DNA from: Malus domestica
Lineage: Eukaryota; Streptophyta; Magnoliopsida; Rosales; Rosaceae
Assembly: GCF_042453785.1 (NCBI RefSeq)
Contig: NC_091675.1
Location: 1,128,501-1,192,500 of the forward strand
Direction: 5' to 3'
DNA: 64,000 nucleotides
Shown: piece after piece, positions 40,966 through 52,167 of the stretch
Numbering within the stretch: the first letter of the stretch is position 1
Layout: each line of letters starts with the position of its first letter
Notes under the pieces: generated by a model
Told to the model about the DNA's origin: nothing
The model's database searches: none
Seen by the model: only the letters and a program-made list of their open reading frames with translations
Position numbers and translations under genes: made by a program

Positions 40966-42743
40966 GAAAAAAAAAGAAGAAAAAGAAAGTGTGATGCGTA
41001 TTAGCCAGGTATAGTACAATCTTTTCCAGCCTACTAGTCACCGATTGAAATAAAAGAAAATGATGGTGAAATCATTGTTATGTCAATGATAAGTGTGAAT
41101 AGAAATTTTAAAGTATATGGTCAATGACAAATGTGGTTGGAAATGTTAATATTTATGGAAGATATGGTGATTTGTTGAAAGAGAATGAAATTATAAGGTT
41201 TGCCATTATAATGAGAATGGTGGATGGATATGAATGAAATTATGGAATGAAATTTTTGAGTCGTTTAATATAAAGGCTTTCCCAACTGAGTTTCTTCGTC
41301 TAATGAAAAGTAGTGACGGGAAAAGTTGATAATTATAAACTTGATTGGTTTGGTTTGCCATGAACGCATTATGGTGTGAAATTCTGATATTTTGTTAGCC
41401 ACGTCAGTCATGGCTTGAAATTTGACATGTGACTTTGTCAATGTGAGATAAGTTAGTTCTATGACTGAGACTATCTTTAAATTGATTCATGAATTGATTG
41501 CATAATTCATTTACTTCTTTTTATTTTCTTACCAATATGAGAGAAAAGAAAGAAAAGAAAAGAAAAGGTTTTTAAAATTCTTACCAATATGAGAGAAAGG
41601 AAATCATGGAATAAGATTTTGATTTCATTCCATGGTAACGAAAATTACGGATCTTTATTTTAGTGGCAAGTAATGATGGTTGGAATTCCAATGATTTTGG
41701 TTGGAACCTTGCTAATTGATTTGTCAATTTTAGTGGTTTGGTTTGACATTGTGACATTTACTTAGCCACTGATGATCACAGCTGGAATTGATGGGGAAGA
41801 TAGTAATTATAATTTTGATGGGTTTGGTTACCACGGTTATGAATTTTCATTGTTGAATTTGTTATTCCGAACCAATTTAATAACGAGCACTTATCCTCGT
41901 GGTTATGTGATAAATACAGTTTAGTATGTTTGGTCAATAGAGTGTAACCTATTTAAATTTCTCTTTTAATATATGAAATGCGAATGGTATTCTGAAGGTG
42001 CGAGTCACTTATTTATTATATTTGTGGATGTACTTTGAAAAAAAAAACGATTGAAAGAAAGATTTGAAGGGCTTTGAATTTACTATGGGCAATTTAGTTA
42101 ATCGCAGAAATGGAAGGAACTATAGAACGAGAATTTATATTAGTGGTGTTACGAATTTGGTTTTAATCTTCTTTCCATTAACCAGTGAGTGTGATTGGAA
42201 ATTTCCAATGAATTTGGTTGAAATTTTTTATGGTTGGTTTGTCAATTATAAAGCTTTGGCTTGAAATTTTGAGATTTTACTAGGTCACTAATGGATGATT
42301 TAGAATTTCGATATTTAATTGGACGAGAATTGTTATGGCTGTGAATTTAGGATATTTATGCTACCAATATCGAGTATTTTCTGATGCTGGTATCGTCAGT
42401 GATCGCAGCTAAAAATTTAGAAGAAGGGTTGGGGTAACGGCTGTGTATAGAGGCCATGAAATATTTTGGGTTAATGTGGATATTTATTTTGCCAATGTGT
42501 GTGGTTAGGATTTTTGATATGTATTTTACTAATGAATATGTTTGGGAATATGAGAATGCGAGTAATAATCACGATTATAATTCGATGTTTCACTTATTTT
42601 TTTTGTAACTTGAATAAAATTGGAGACGGATGTTATAAGTTTATTTCACTATAAAAGTAATGGTGGAAGTAGTGTTAGTTCCTTCTCGTAACTTGATGGT
42701 TGAAATCTCGAGGACGAGATTTATTTTAACTGGGGGGGTGAAT

Positions 42744-44379
42744 GTAACACCCTGAAAAATTTAAAGATATGAATTAGATAATATAATTATGAATAGGTGG
42801 AGAAAATAGAAAATAAACTGATTTACGGTTATGAAGATAGAATTGGGAAATTATTATAATTCACGTAATTGTATTATTGAGATTTTATATTAATTTTCAA
42901 AAAATTATATTAATTTATTTGAGATCACTTTGAAATTAAACTGGTTACGAAGTTGAGGTTTTGAAAGTTAATTATTTAAAATTCGTAGACCATTCGAGGT
43001 CATAATTTATATTTTTTTTATAAAGCTCGATCTCACAAATGCGTGGGCGCAAACCGTTCATGAAACTGAGTTATAACGAAGAAGTTATTAACGATTGAAG
43101 TTATGGATTAAATGGTCATTTAATCAATTTCTGGAAGGCTCCAGATTTGCTGGAGCAAGGATCTAAGAAGCCACGTGTGTGGCTGTGATGCAAAGGGAAG
43201 GAGAGAAAGGGAGAGTGATGGGCCAATCAGGATAGGGGAAGAAGAAAAAAAAGGGAGGGAAATGAGGAAAGAATAAAGGGAGGGAACCGGGTTACCTCAA
43301 CCCGCGTGACCCCGCCCATTTTCCCCATTTCTCCGGTGATTTTTATTGGTTTTCCTACGAATCATGTCCATTAAATATTGGAAAAATCATCCTATAACCT
43401 TCTCTTTACCCTCTCTACTCCAAAAATCGAGAGAAAAAAGGCCTATAAACCGTGAATTTTCACACAGTTGGTGCGAGGGCGCCGGAGCTTTTTGGCGGCA
43501 ATACGCCATTTCCTGAAGAAAACTTCAACCACCACTACTATCCATCGACTCCTAGAAAACCCAGGAACATGTCCCAAGCATTGGATAGGGCGACTGAGCA
43601 CCGCAGGACACAGATTGAAATCACCAAATTTATAGGGTTCCGGTGGGTTTTGGGTGAAATTGGAGCTTTTCTTGGCCAAATTGGACTTAGCCACAAGTAT
43701 GAAAGTTGTTCTAATCATTGAGATCTATAACACGGTAAAATTTTGTAATTTTTTGAAAGAGTTGATATTTTCCGGCGAGTCGAGGCAGCCAACCGCCACC
43801 TGTGGCAGCGTGTGCGGCAGCATGTGGCCAGTGGGTTAACCCTGCCATTTTCATGCTATTTTTTGGTGTTTTGAAACCATATTTAATATGCATATGGTGT
43901 GATTCCAATGTTTAAACCGAATTTATGATTGTTAGTCACTAAAATGTCGAAGTTGATGAATTAGAAAATGGGTTGTAAACTACGAAAGGCTTGATCCCTT
44001 TCAAGGGTATGTAGGCAGTCTAACAGAGTTAGATGTAGCCTTAAATAGTCGGGAATTAATATTTAGAATAAATTTTGATTTAAGAGGAGGAAATAGTTCT
44101 AATTTGAAAGTGAAATTGCATGTTTTGGTAAATGAATAATGGGTATGGATTATGCGTGGAATGAAGGAAATTAATTGGAGGTTGATGACTAATGATTATG
44201 AATTCAATTATTAATTTAAAGATTAGTTTTGGCATATAAGAAAATATGGATAGCTTGTTAGAAATTGAATTAGTGATTTAAAGGATGGTGATTATTTGAA
44301 ATAAATTAACTATGACTTTAAGTTGGGCCTACCATAATTAAATTCCGAAAATATATATTTTCGGGCTCGGGGCATGACA
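42744..44379 (+). mobile_element. Ty3/gypsy-type 3' LTR
   Basis: It starts TGTAACACCCTGAAA right after a G-rich polypurine tract (actgggggggtgaa) and ends GGGGCATGACA followed by the target duplication. Only short chance frames occur in it (such as 43452-43721). The preceding gaaatctcgaggacgagattt resembles the usual end of the chromovirus-type pol region. Confidence 0.75.
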
Positions 44380-45260
44380 AAAGATCTCTTGGAAGATTAT
44401 TTTATTCCCAATAGCGTATTCCATGATCATGTTTTTAGACGTCGTTTTAGAATGCAACAAAGTTTGTGCAACAAAATCATGGGTGCTATTTGCAACCATG
44501 ATCCATATTTTGTGCAAAAAGAGGATGCTTTTCGTGTTCTAGGTCTTCTTCCAGAGCAAAAAATTATGGCTGCCTTGCGAATGTTTGCATATGGAGCATC
44601 TGCAGATCAAGTGGATGAAATCACGAGGATGGGAAAAACAACTGTTCTGGAGTCTCTGATGCGGTTTTACTCTGCAATTGAAGCCTTATACACCAATGAA
44701 TACCTCCGGAAACCCACGCCAAGGGACATGCGAAGGCTTCTAAGGAAGGGTGAGATGCGAGGCTTCCTTGGCATGATTGGAAGCATTGACTGCATGCACT
44801 GGACTTGGAAAAACTATCCAAATGTGTGGCAAGGAGCTTATGGGGACAGAAAATGAGCCAAAAGTATCATTTTGGAAGCGGTGGCTTCATTTGATACATG
44901 AATTTGGCATTTTTTTTTTTTGGTGTTCTAGGAGATCAGAATGACCTAAATGTCGAACACTGGAACACCAAAACAAATAGTGCCACATCCTCAGACTGAA
45001 AAAGAACTGTGTAGACCATGCCGTGCATGACAACTTCTGGACCGGTTGCCATAATTTTGTATCTAGGGCAATCTTTGACAATTTTCCAACATTCCCATTT
45101 GTTGAATTATTTGTTTTGGTTCTTTGCATTGTAGAATGCTTTTGCTTGTAGTGTCTATAAAAATGTGGAATGAGATAGTATTAAAAAATGCAGGTGGAAT
45201 GCATATAAATTACATAATAAATTAAATAAATTAAAATATTGATGCGGGTGGAATGCATAT

Positions 45261-45641
45261 TATTTGTACCATACTTAGGGTCTCCGTATTTAGACCTCGT
45301 ATAAATACTCGGGGGACTCAAATGTAATTATGTAATAAATAAAGGGGCAAATGTGTAATAAGTGAGGATCCCTGATTCTATAAAATGACTATTCACTCTT
45401 CTCATTAGGGGAGGCCAAGATCCAGACCATGGGAATAGAGCACATAGAAAATAGGCTAGAGAGCACACTGCCTCTAGCCTTCTTGTATATTCACCATTCA
45501 GAGTGAAACAATAACAATATCAGTGTGGACGTAGCCTAAACATTTGGGTGAACCACGATACATCTTGTGTTCTTTACTTTCTTACAGATTCACGGTTGGA
45601 TTTACATTGTTCCAAGACCCCTTCGGTTTTGTGCATCAACA
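45261..45641. mobile_element. Solo LTR, 381 bp
   Basis: It begins tatttgtaccatacttaggg and ends ttttgtgcatcaaca, with an exact 5 bp duplication CATAT (45256-45260 and 45642-45646). It shares both ends with the LTR at 46136, and also 'gggtgaaccacg' and 'tacatcttgtgtt' near the 3' end. No internal region is present. Confidence 0.8.
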
Positions 45642-45728
45642 CATATAAATAAATAAAAATACTGTCACCTGATCCGCTAAACTTGTCCCACTACGCAGAT
45701 TACCAGAAGCATGAGAGATAACGTTTTT

Positions 45729-45938
45729 CTAACAAGTAAATGATGCGTTGAGTTTTTTCCAATGACCTTGAAGACCTTGACTAGTTGTGACGTCTTTTCC
45801 ATGTACATCGCAAAACGTTTTTGTAATTTTACTCCACATTTCTCGCTTATCCATCCCCTTACCCGTAATCGGGTTATGAGTAATGTGAACCCAACATTCA
45901 CACAACGTAACATTTTCAATGAGCTTCCACGAAGTCAT
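45729..45938 (-). pseudogene. Harbinger Myb/SANT-like DNA-binding protein remnant
   Basis: The frame reads SWKLIENVTLCECWVHITHN, then GKGMDKREMWSKITKTFCDV and GHWKKLN, matching the trihelix/Myb-like protein that plant PIF/Harbinger elements encode beside the transposase. It lacks the C-terminal two thirds, and beyond 45730 no continuation is seen, so it is a fragment. In intact elements this partner is needed for nuclear import and end binding. Confidence 0.7.
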
Positions 45939-46135
45939 TTTTTTCTCTCAAAGTGTACAAAATATTGAAATGTAGAAAGTGTATAAAATATTGAAATGTG
46001 ATGTACGAAAGTGGAAGATAAGGGTTAGGTATTTATAGAAAAAAAATTAAAATTTTTAATTTTTTCTATATTTTTAAAATAAATTTTAATGTTGTTAATT
46101 AATCTGGACCGTTGGATTTGAAAAATATTCCAATA

Positions 46136-46647
46136 TGTTTGTACCATACTTGACAAATCCCGAAACTACTAAGCACTGGTCAATGTGATACCGTCAAGGA
46201 CCCAGAAGAGTTTCCCTCCAACCAGGAGGCCAATCATAGTGTGACACGTGTCGACATCAGAAGCCAATCACATCGCGACATGTGTCAACATCATAAGCCA
46301 ATCACAACACGACACGTGTCAATGTCAGAACAAAGCTAGAACTCTTCTATAAAAGGAGATCATTTTCCCACAATATTTTCTAATGTCATTTGTACTAAAT
46401 TTTTCACTAGTACTCACTAAATAAGAGTTTGAACCTATGTACTTGTGTAAACTCTTCATAATTAATGAGAACTCTTCTATTCCACAGACGTAGCCAATCT
46501 GGGTGAACCACGTACATCTTGTGTTTGCTTCTTTGTCTCTATCCATTTGCATACTTATCCACACTAGTGATCGGAGCAATCTAGCAAAGGTCACAAACTT
46601 AACATTTTCTGTTGTACCAAAGTCCTCACTGATTTTGTGCATCAACA
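46136..46647. mobile_element. Solo LTR, 512 bp, related to the 45261 LTR
   Basis: It begins tgtttgtaccatacttgac and ends ttttgtgcatcaaca. Flanks are CAATA and CAATC, a 5 bp duplication with one change. It contains three tandem-like 'agccaatcaca' / 'cgacacgtgtc' units (46227-46320) and a TATA box (ctataaaagg, 46348), suiting an LTR promoter. Confidence 0.75.
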
Positions 46648-46783
46648 CAATCCAACAGCCACCGAGCTGCCATGTGGCCAACAGTCATAATTCTAACCGT
46701 TGGGCCTTTTTTTTTGGGGGGGGAACTTAGACCGTTGATATGTGATCGAACGATCCCGTTTAAAAGTGAAATTAATTTTTTTT

Positions 46784-46807
46784 TTACCGTTGGAAATCCA
46801 ACGGTAA
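46784..46807. other. Perfect hairpin with MYB core sites
   Basis: TTACCGTTGG-AAAT-CCAACGGTAA: a perfect 10 bp stem and 4 nt loop near the right end of the Harbinger element. Each arm holds a C-C-G-T-T-G MYB-type core. Confidence 0.75.
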
Positions 46808-47084
46808 AGAGAGGGCCATGTCGCCATGATTCGGGTGATGGGTGAATGCACTGATAGCGAGCCCCGCCGCCTGCATTCCTGTCTCCTACTTGCGCCCACT
46901 CGCAAGTGAAAGGCACGCGCCAACCAAATAGGCCGGTCCCAAGGTCAATAAAAAATGAGCTGGTCTGGAGACTGGCACGGGTTGGGTGCCAAGCAAGTTT
47001 GTGGCCTGGAGTGGAATGACATCCTCCCAGCCTGGTTTTTTTATTGGGTGCTGGGCTATTCCACCTCCGGTGGAAATGCTCTAA

Positions 47085-47896
47085 TTTGTTTTTCCAGGCC
47101 AACTTACGTTCAATCCGTGATGCTCATGAAAATTAGGTCCCACAAATCCACATCTTACAGGAAAAATTTAACGGACTCATGTTAAATTTACATTTTAAAA
47201 TTTTAGCTGAAGATACAAAGTAAATTGGGATGTGAATATATAATTTAGGCTACGTTTATTTCACTTTCTTAAGCGGGAACTAGTTAGGATTACCATCACA
47301 AGTGTAATATAAATAATAACTAACTTCATTGAGATTAAACAGGATTCAGGTGGAGTAAGAGGCCTCCTTAGGTCGTCTAACGAGACCAGAGCTGAAGCAC
47401 GAGATTCCTAAGGCCCCTCCCCGCTTCTTTCTATATTTCCTTTCTCACTCTCGCCGCTTGAAGCTTTAGCCAACTCGAAGCTTATGTGCTCCACATCATG
47501 AACAACTGTTTGGAAACAAAAGACGAAATGAAGTCAGATTAGTGCGACGTGACAGAGGCTTCGACAGTGGATTTGACTGAAGCGTTGCTCTCAAAAGTCT
47601 ATGTAGCATTTGGAGCAAAGGTTCATGGTGGGTGGGTTTCTTGGCATTGGTACTCATAGATGGTGCTCTTCTGCCACATCTACAATCGATTGGATTTATT
47701 TGGTGTCTGTTGGAATCTTCTTATCGGAATGAATTCTATTAGATCAGATCATCGCCTTCTTAGCAAAAAATAGTTGATTTATGAAAACTGATTTGAGATC
47801 AAGAGGCAATATTGGCTATGTGATTGGGATAAGCTTAAAATCAACAATGGGGATTGCATGTGAAGGGCAATGGCAGTCAATGGACGGCTAGGATAT
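47085..47896. other. Intergenic region
   Basis: No gene recognised. A short unique stretch around 47340-47470 is GC-richer. I see no element ends. Confidence 0.5.
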
Positions 47897-47899
47897 TAA

Positions 47900-48255
47900 G
47901 GGGTGGTTTGGGAGTGAGGTGCTTAAAAAAAAGCACCAATGAAAAAAAGCTGTGAGGGTTTTAGGTGTTTGGTAAATTGAAAAAAAATGACTTATTTTGG
48001 AAGCTGTTGTGAGAATAAGTTGAAATCAAAGGAAAAAGTTGAAGCTGCTATTTGCAGCTTTGGAAAACTGGTTTTTTTTCAAAGCACACAGAGCTACAGA
48101 GCTCCTTTAATGAAAAAACCCACTATTAGACTGTTTTTTTTTTTTCCAAAAGCACTTTTACAAAAAAATTTACCAAACACTCTGCTGATTTATTTCACAA
48201 CCGCTTATTCTCACAGCAGTTTTTTTGTCAAAGCACAGTAATACGAAACCAGCCC
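47900..48255. mobile_element. Harbinger-type MITE, copy 1 (356 bp)
   Basis: Ends GGGGTGGTTTGG / CGAAACCAGCCC with a TAA target duplication (47897-47899 and 48256-48258). It is nearly colinear with the element at 51810 over its whole length (ggtgcttaaaaaaaagcacc, gtgagggttttaggtgtttg, tttgcagctttggaaaa). It has no coding. The 3 bp TWA duplication indicates the PIF/Harbinger superfamily. Confidence 0.87.
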
Positions 48256-48258
48256 TAA

Positions 48259-49067
48259 GTTCCCCTTTCCGTCTTCAACCAAATTCAAATTCATCTTCCG
48301 ATAACGGGTATTCGGTGGCACCTTATGAATTGAAATGTAAATTAGGCAAATTTGGGCTTACTTGACTAATAGGCCTAGTTTATTTCGGCTTTTAAAAGTT
48401 GGCCTATGGGCTAACCGAATCTTTCCTTCATGCTTTCAGGGGAAGGATTCCCCGCGCACAAGCCTACACTACGCTAAAATACCGACAGTCCGCTCACTCC
48501 ATCCAGCAAATGCTTAAAACATCGAGATGTCAAATTCAAAACATCAAATTTTAATTTGATCGTTGATTTGACAACCTGATATATTGTTAATATTTTCTTT
48601 CACCCCATATGCTAAAATTTTATTGCTTTAGTTATGTTTTTAAACAAAAATAATAAAAGTTATGTTGTTATTGGTTTAAAAATAATAAAATAATACTTAA
48701 ATATGTTAACATTTAAGATAAGACAAGAAGAATGTCTTTCGAAATAGCAAAATTCACATTTGAAGATAATTTTAAGATATTTCTTTATCTATGCCAGCTT
48801 AGCATTCTTTATTATATTGACTTTAACATATTTGTAAATAATACATTATTTGTCACCATTATATGTATATTGACATTTTTAACATCTCCTTTGGAGCACC
48901 ATTTGACATGGACAAAAGGTTGCTCCATATAAAAAGCTGCAGGGCAGGTGATTACAAGTTATAACCCAAAAGCCAAGACAGCGTCTCCGTCTCGTACAAA
49001 ATTTGACTGCGGTGAAGCTTCAAGTCTCTCTGGTCGGTCAGAAACCGAAACAAAATTCCTAAAGATT
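48259..49067. other. Intergenic and TFIIF-beta upstream region
   Basis: AT-rich intergenic DNA. The last about 130 bp is GC-richer and probably holds the promoter and 5' UTR of the TFIIF beta gene. The open frame upstream of the chosen ATG (48948-49067) is probably untranslated. Confidence 0.5.
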
Positions 49068-50991
49068 ATGGGCGTCGAGAAGAGAGAGAGAGATTCGACG
49101 GAGGAGGAGCGCGGGAACAGTAGCAGCAGCACCCGGAACTTGGACATAGGGAGGGCGGAGGCTCCGGTGTGGCTGATGAAGTGCCCGGTGGTCGTCGCCA
49201 AGTCGTGGAGCTCCCACAACCCCGCCGATCCCCACCCAATCGCCAAAGTCGTCCTCTCCTTGGATCCCCTACGCGCCGACGACCCCACTGCCATGGAGGT
49301 TCTTATTGCTTTCTATCAATTCGATCGCTTTTCTTCATACACTTGTGTGCACTTTCGGAGTTCTTGATAATTAAATTTGTGAATTAGGGCTAGTATTTTT
49401 GAAAGGTTTAAGCGCCCGTTTGGTAATTTCGGTTTCCTTGTAGCTTAATTGAGCTATTCCTACTTCTTTATAGAAAAACCCTAATTGATGCTGTGCTTTG
49501 CCACTGATTGATTGGGAGTTTTGTATCTGACATGGGTTTTCGAATGCTCAATTTGCATTCTGCATTGGTTGATTATGATTCTTGATTTTGCAATCAGTTC
49601 AAGATGGAGATGCCTGACTCTGCAGCTGCAAATTTGCCGAAAAGTTATTCATTGAATATGTACAAGGACTTTGTTCCCATGTGCGTTTTCTCCGAAACAA
49701 ATCAAGGTGAGCTTTAGAAATTCAATTTGCTGACACTTGTCGTATTTCTAGATTTTATTTCGTAAATATCTAATAGAGTTGAGATTCTTCTTTTTGTTTA
49801 ATGCACATTTAAACTAATGTTTCAACTGTGTTTTGCAAAATTTTCTTCACTTTCAGGATGGTATTTAGGGTTTAGACGACTACAAAGCCAGCTTTATGCT
49901 GGGCTTAGACTACTGGATATCAGAAAAATGGAGAAAATTGAGTCTTGGCTTGTAGAAATTGATTGGTTCTAATACATATGATGCATCTATGTTATAGATA
50001 ATGTGCAGGGTGACCTCCAGAAACTTGTTCCCTAATAAGCATAGCTCTATGGATGGCCAATTTGTTCATCAAGTCATATGTTATACATTCTGCTTTTGCA
50101 TTCCTGGTTACCATTTTACTACCCTTTCTCTCTTCGCTGTAGACCGCTTAGTTTTGTGGTCTTTACAAATAGTCTAAAGCTTTCGCTTTCATTTTAGGCA
50201 AAGTTTCTGTGGAAGGTAAAGTGGATCACAAGTTTGATATGAAGCCCCACGGTACTAACATTGAGGAGTATGGGAAGCTGTGTCGTGAAAGGACAAACAA
50301 GTCCATGATCAAGAATAGACAAATACAGGTATCCATTTTCTTCCATATGTTTCTGATATAGCAGTTCCCATGGTATATGAATCACAGATTTTGATTATCT
50401 CGTTGCTTTAATTTATTCCAAAGATGATCGATAATGACCGAGGAGTACTTATGAGGCCCATGCCTGGGATGATTGGCTTGGTTTCATCCACTTCAAAGGT
50501 ATCAGTTTCCTTCCTATTCATTCTTTTGAACAAACTTATACCAAAAATAGGGAATAACTTTTTTGAATTATCTATTTTAGGATAAGAAGAAAACTGCACC
50601 GGTTAAACAATCAGACATGAAAAGGACTAGAAGAGATCGTGGGGAGCTGGAGGATATAGTGTTCAAGTTATTTGAACAAAAACAACCAAACTGGACCTTG
50701 AAGCAGCTGGTGCAAGAAACCAATCAACCTGCGGTTCGTATTTCAGTCATTTTGCTTATGCTTAGCTAAATGCCACACTCCAAATTTTCAACAACTGTGG
50801 AATTAGTTTGATATGCGACAAATAATGGTTTAACCGATTAATGCTACAATTTCTTTATGTTTCTTCATCTGCAGCAATTCTTGAAAGAGATACTGAATGA
50901 GCTGTGTGTGTACAACAAAAGGGGAACCAACCAGGGTACTTATGAGCTTAAGCCGGAATACAAGAAATCTGTCGAGGATACTGAAGAATAA
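49068..50991 (+). CDS. Transcription initiation factor IIF subunit beta (RAP30)
   Basis: Six coding exons: 49068-49298, 49598-49706, 50198-50328, 50424-50498, 50581-50733 and 50875-50991, in phase, giving 271 residues. The N-terminal half carries the dimerisation region (LDIGRAEAPVWLMKCPVVVAKSW) that pairs with the alpha subunit RAP74. The middle has the conserved GKVDHKFDMKPH and RTNKSMIKNRQIQ. The C-terminal winged-helix begins near KRTRRDRGELEDIVFKLFEQ and includes WTLKQLVQETNQPAQFLKEI. Family knowledge: TFIIF beta binds RNA polymerase II and brings it to the promoter; the winged helix contacts DNA. The MGVEKRERDS start was chosen over an in-frame ATG 120 bp upstream because that extension looks like 5' UTR. 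It is a housekeeping gene, similar in length to other plant copies. Confidence 0.95.
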
Positions 50992-51571
50992 GCTTTTCAC
51001 TTCCGCCTAATCGAGCATCATCCATTGTTCTTTCGAAAGCAGGAAGTCAAAAATGGAGGCGAGTAACAACATCAAGGACTTTAACCCACGAAACATGGAG
51101 GCGATGGTCTGATTTTCTTCCTACTTTCTTTTTCCAACCTGAAATGTGCAATTTTAATTTGATTGATCTGACGAGAGAGAAATGCTTCGATAAACAAATG
51201 AACTTACGGGGCAAGCATGTATAATTCTGTATCAGCTTGTGCAACAATACTTTTTTTTTCCAAAGGATAAAATGTACAACAATACTTTCACTACAGTTTT
51301 TAAGCGGAATAGTTTTATCAGTTTTGATACTTTACTGTACAAGTGCACCACGGATGCGTTGTTTTAGAGAATGATGGACTTGAATGCCTTTTTCCCGCTG
51401 AACCGAATCCCTCCTGTGTCATTGTATTTGGGCCTCAGATTTTGGCCCAAATTTGATTCAGTATTCTCCCGATAATAAATCGGACTACTTTAGGGCCCAA
51501 CCATCCAATTGACAATGATGTGGGCTATAAATACTATTGCGATTGACAGAGAGAGTCTCATCAAAATGGAG
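50992..51571. other. TFIIF-beta 3' flank
   Basis: Probable 3' UTR to about 51290, then short unique sequence with two GGCCCA-type motifs. No second gene is seen. Confidence 0.5.
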
Positions 51572-51581
51572 ATGTCAAGTT

Positions 51582-51767
51582 GGAAAGGGATCCTCTCCAG
51601 ATCCTTCCCCTTAATTCTTCTCATCAAGCAATCTAAGCATTTGAAATTTGATCTAACGGTCAAAGTTATTATAACTTTTAAAGTGGGCCCGTGTTTGATC
51701 AAATTTCAAGGGTTCAGATTGTTTGATGAGGAGGATTAGGTGGAAGGGATCCGGAGGATCCCTTTCC
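51582..51767. mobile_element. 186 bp foldback MITE, Mutator-like
   Basis: Ends GGAAAGGGATCCTCTCC / GGAGGATCCCTTTCC with an exact 10 bp target duplication ATGTCAAGTT (51572-51581 and 51768-51777). The arms continue as an imperfect foldback (cttctcatcaagcaatctaa against gattgtttgatgagga). It has no coding. The 9-10 bp duplication is the Mutator-superfamily signature. Confidence 0.88.
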
Positions 51768-51809
51768 ATGTCAAGTTGTCAATCTCTATCATGAGTGTCA
51801 TGTGTTTTA

Positions 51810-52164
51810 GGGGTGGTTTGGAAATGAGGTGCTTAAAAAAAAGCACCCATGAAAAAAAGCTGTGAGGGTTTTAGGTGTTTGGTAAACTGAAAAAAAAGAC
51901 TTCTTTTGGAAACTGCTGTGAGAATAAGCTAAAATCAAAGGAAAAAACTGAAGCTACTATTTGCAGCTTTGGAAAATTGGCTTTTTTTCAAGGCACACGG
52001 AGCTACAGTGCTTCTTTAATGAAAAAATCCACTATCAGACTGCCTTTTTTTTCTTCCAAAAGCACTTATACAAAAAAGTTTACCAAACACTCTGCTGATT
52101 TTTTTCACAGCCGCTTATTCTCACAGCAGATTTTTTTCAAAGCACAGCAATACCAAACCAGCCA
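51810..52164. mobile_element. Harbinger-type MITE, copy 2 (355 bp)
   Basis: Ends GGGGTGGTTTGG / CCAAACCAGCCA with a TTA target duplication (51807-51809 and 52165-52167). It is closely similar to the copy at 47900, so the two moved relatively recently. It lies only 33 bp from the target duplication of the preceding Mutator-like MITE. Confidence 0.87.
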
Positions 52165-52167
52165 TTA

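Larger units (their letters stand above)
39960..44379. mobile_element. Composite LTR retroelement with two different ends
   Basis: A 4,420 bp insertion with exact AAAGA duplication (39955-39959 and 44380-44384). The left 293 bp is a Cassandra-type LTR on the minus strand. The right about 1.63 kb starts TGTAACACCCTGAAAAAT (about 42744) and ends CGGGGCATGACA, typical of Ty3/gypsy LTRs in plants, and is preceded by ctcgaggacgagatttattt and a G7 polypurine tract. The 2.5 kb interior is non-coding, AT-rich and holds a minisatellite, with no gag, RT or integrase seen. The two ends are thus LTRs of different families rather than copies of one another. Confidence 0.8.
39706..44856 (+). pseudogene. 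Harbinger transposase/nuclease, interrupted and truncated
   Basis: The 5' part (39706-39959) starts MSSSRRVHKQFVEQQ and reads to RSK plus two bases. The 3' part resumes at 44385 in the same frame with LLEDYFIPNSVFHDHVF. Between them is a 4,420 bp retroelement flanked by AAAGA, exactly within the codons for Lys-Asp. The 3' part covers the helix-turn-helix-like region and the start of the DDE nuclease fold; the first catalytic Asp is in GSIDCMHWTW. An in-frame TGA follows GAYGDRK (44854-44856), another replaces an expected Trp shortly after, and homology fades near 44960. It is therefore dead three ways: insertion, stop codons and loss of the remaining catalytic residues. Confidence 0.85.
39255..47081. 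mobile_element. Decayed PIF/Harbinger transposon with nested insertions
   Basis: The region carries both genes expected of a PIF/Harbinger element in convergent order: a transposase on plus (39706-44856, split) and a Myb/SANT-like protein on minus (45729-45938). The likely ends pair loosely: left aaagcatctacaccc, right read in reverse agagcatttccacc, with TAA nearby on both sides. Three insertions lie inside: a 4,420 bp composite retroelement (39960) and two solo LTRs (45261 and 46136). Removing them leaves about 2.5 kb, short for an autonomous element because the transposase 3' half is lost. The end coordinates are approximate. Confidence 0.65.

Noticed and set aside
43452..43721. 89-codon frame in the composite element
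   Set aside because: It lies inside the gypsy-type LTR, which is non-coding; no domain seen.
45261..46647. One LTR retrotransposon made of the two related LTRs
   Set aside because: The LTRs differ in length and 5' sequence and have separate target duplications; the interval is Harbinger sequence, not a retroelement interior.
46626..47102. 158-codon minus frame near the Harbinger right end
   Set aside because: Overlaps transposon subterminal repeats and an LTR edge; composition follows those repeats.
48948..49067. Longer N-terminus for TFIIF beta
   Set aside because: The 40 extra residues do not resemble the family; the MGVEK start fits its usual length.
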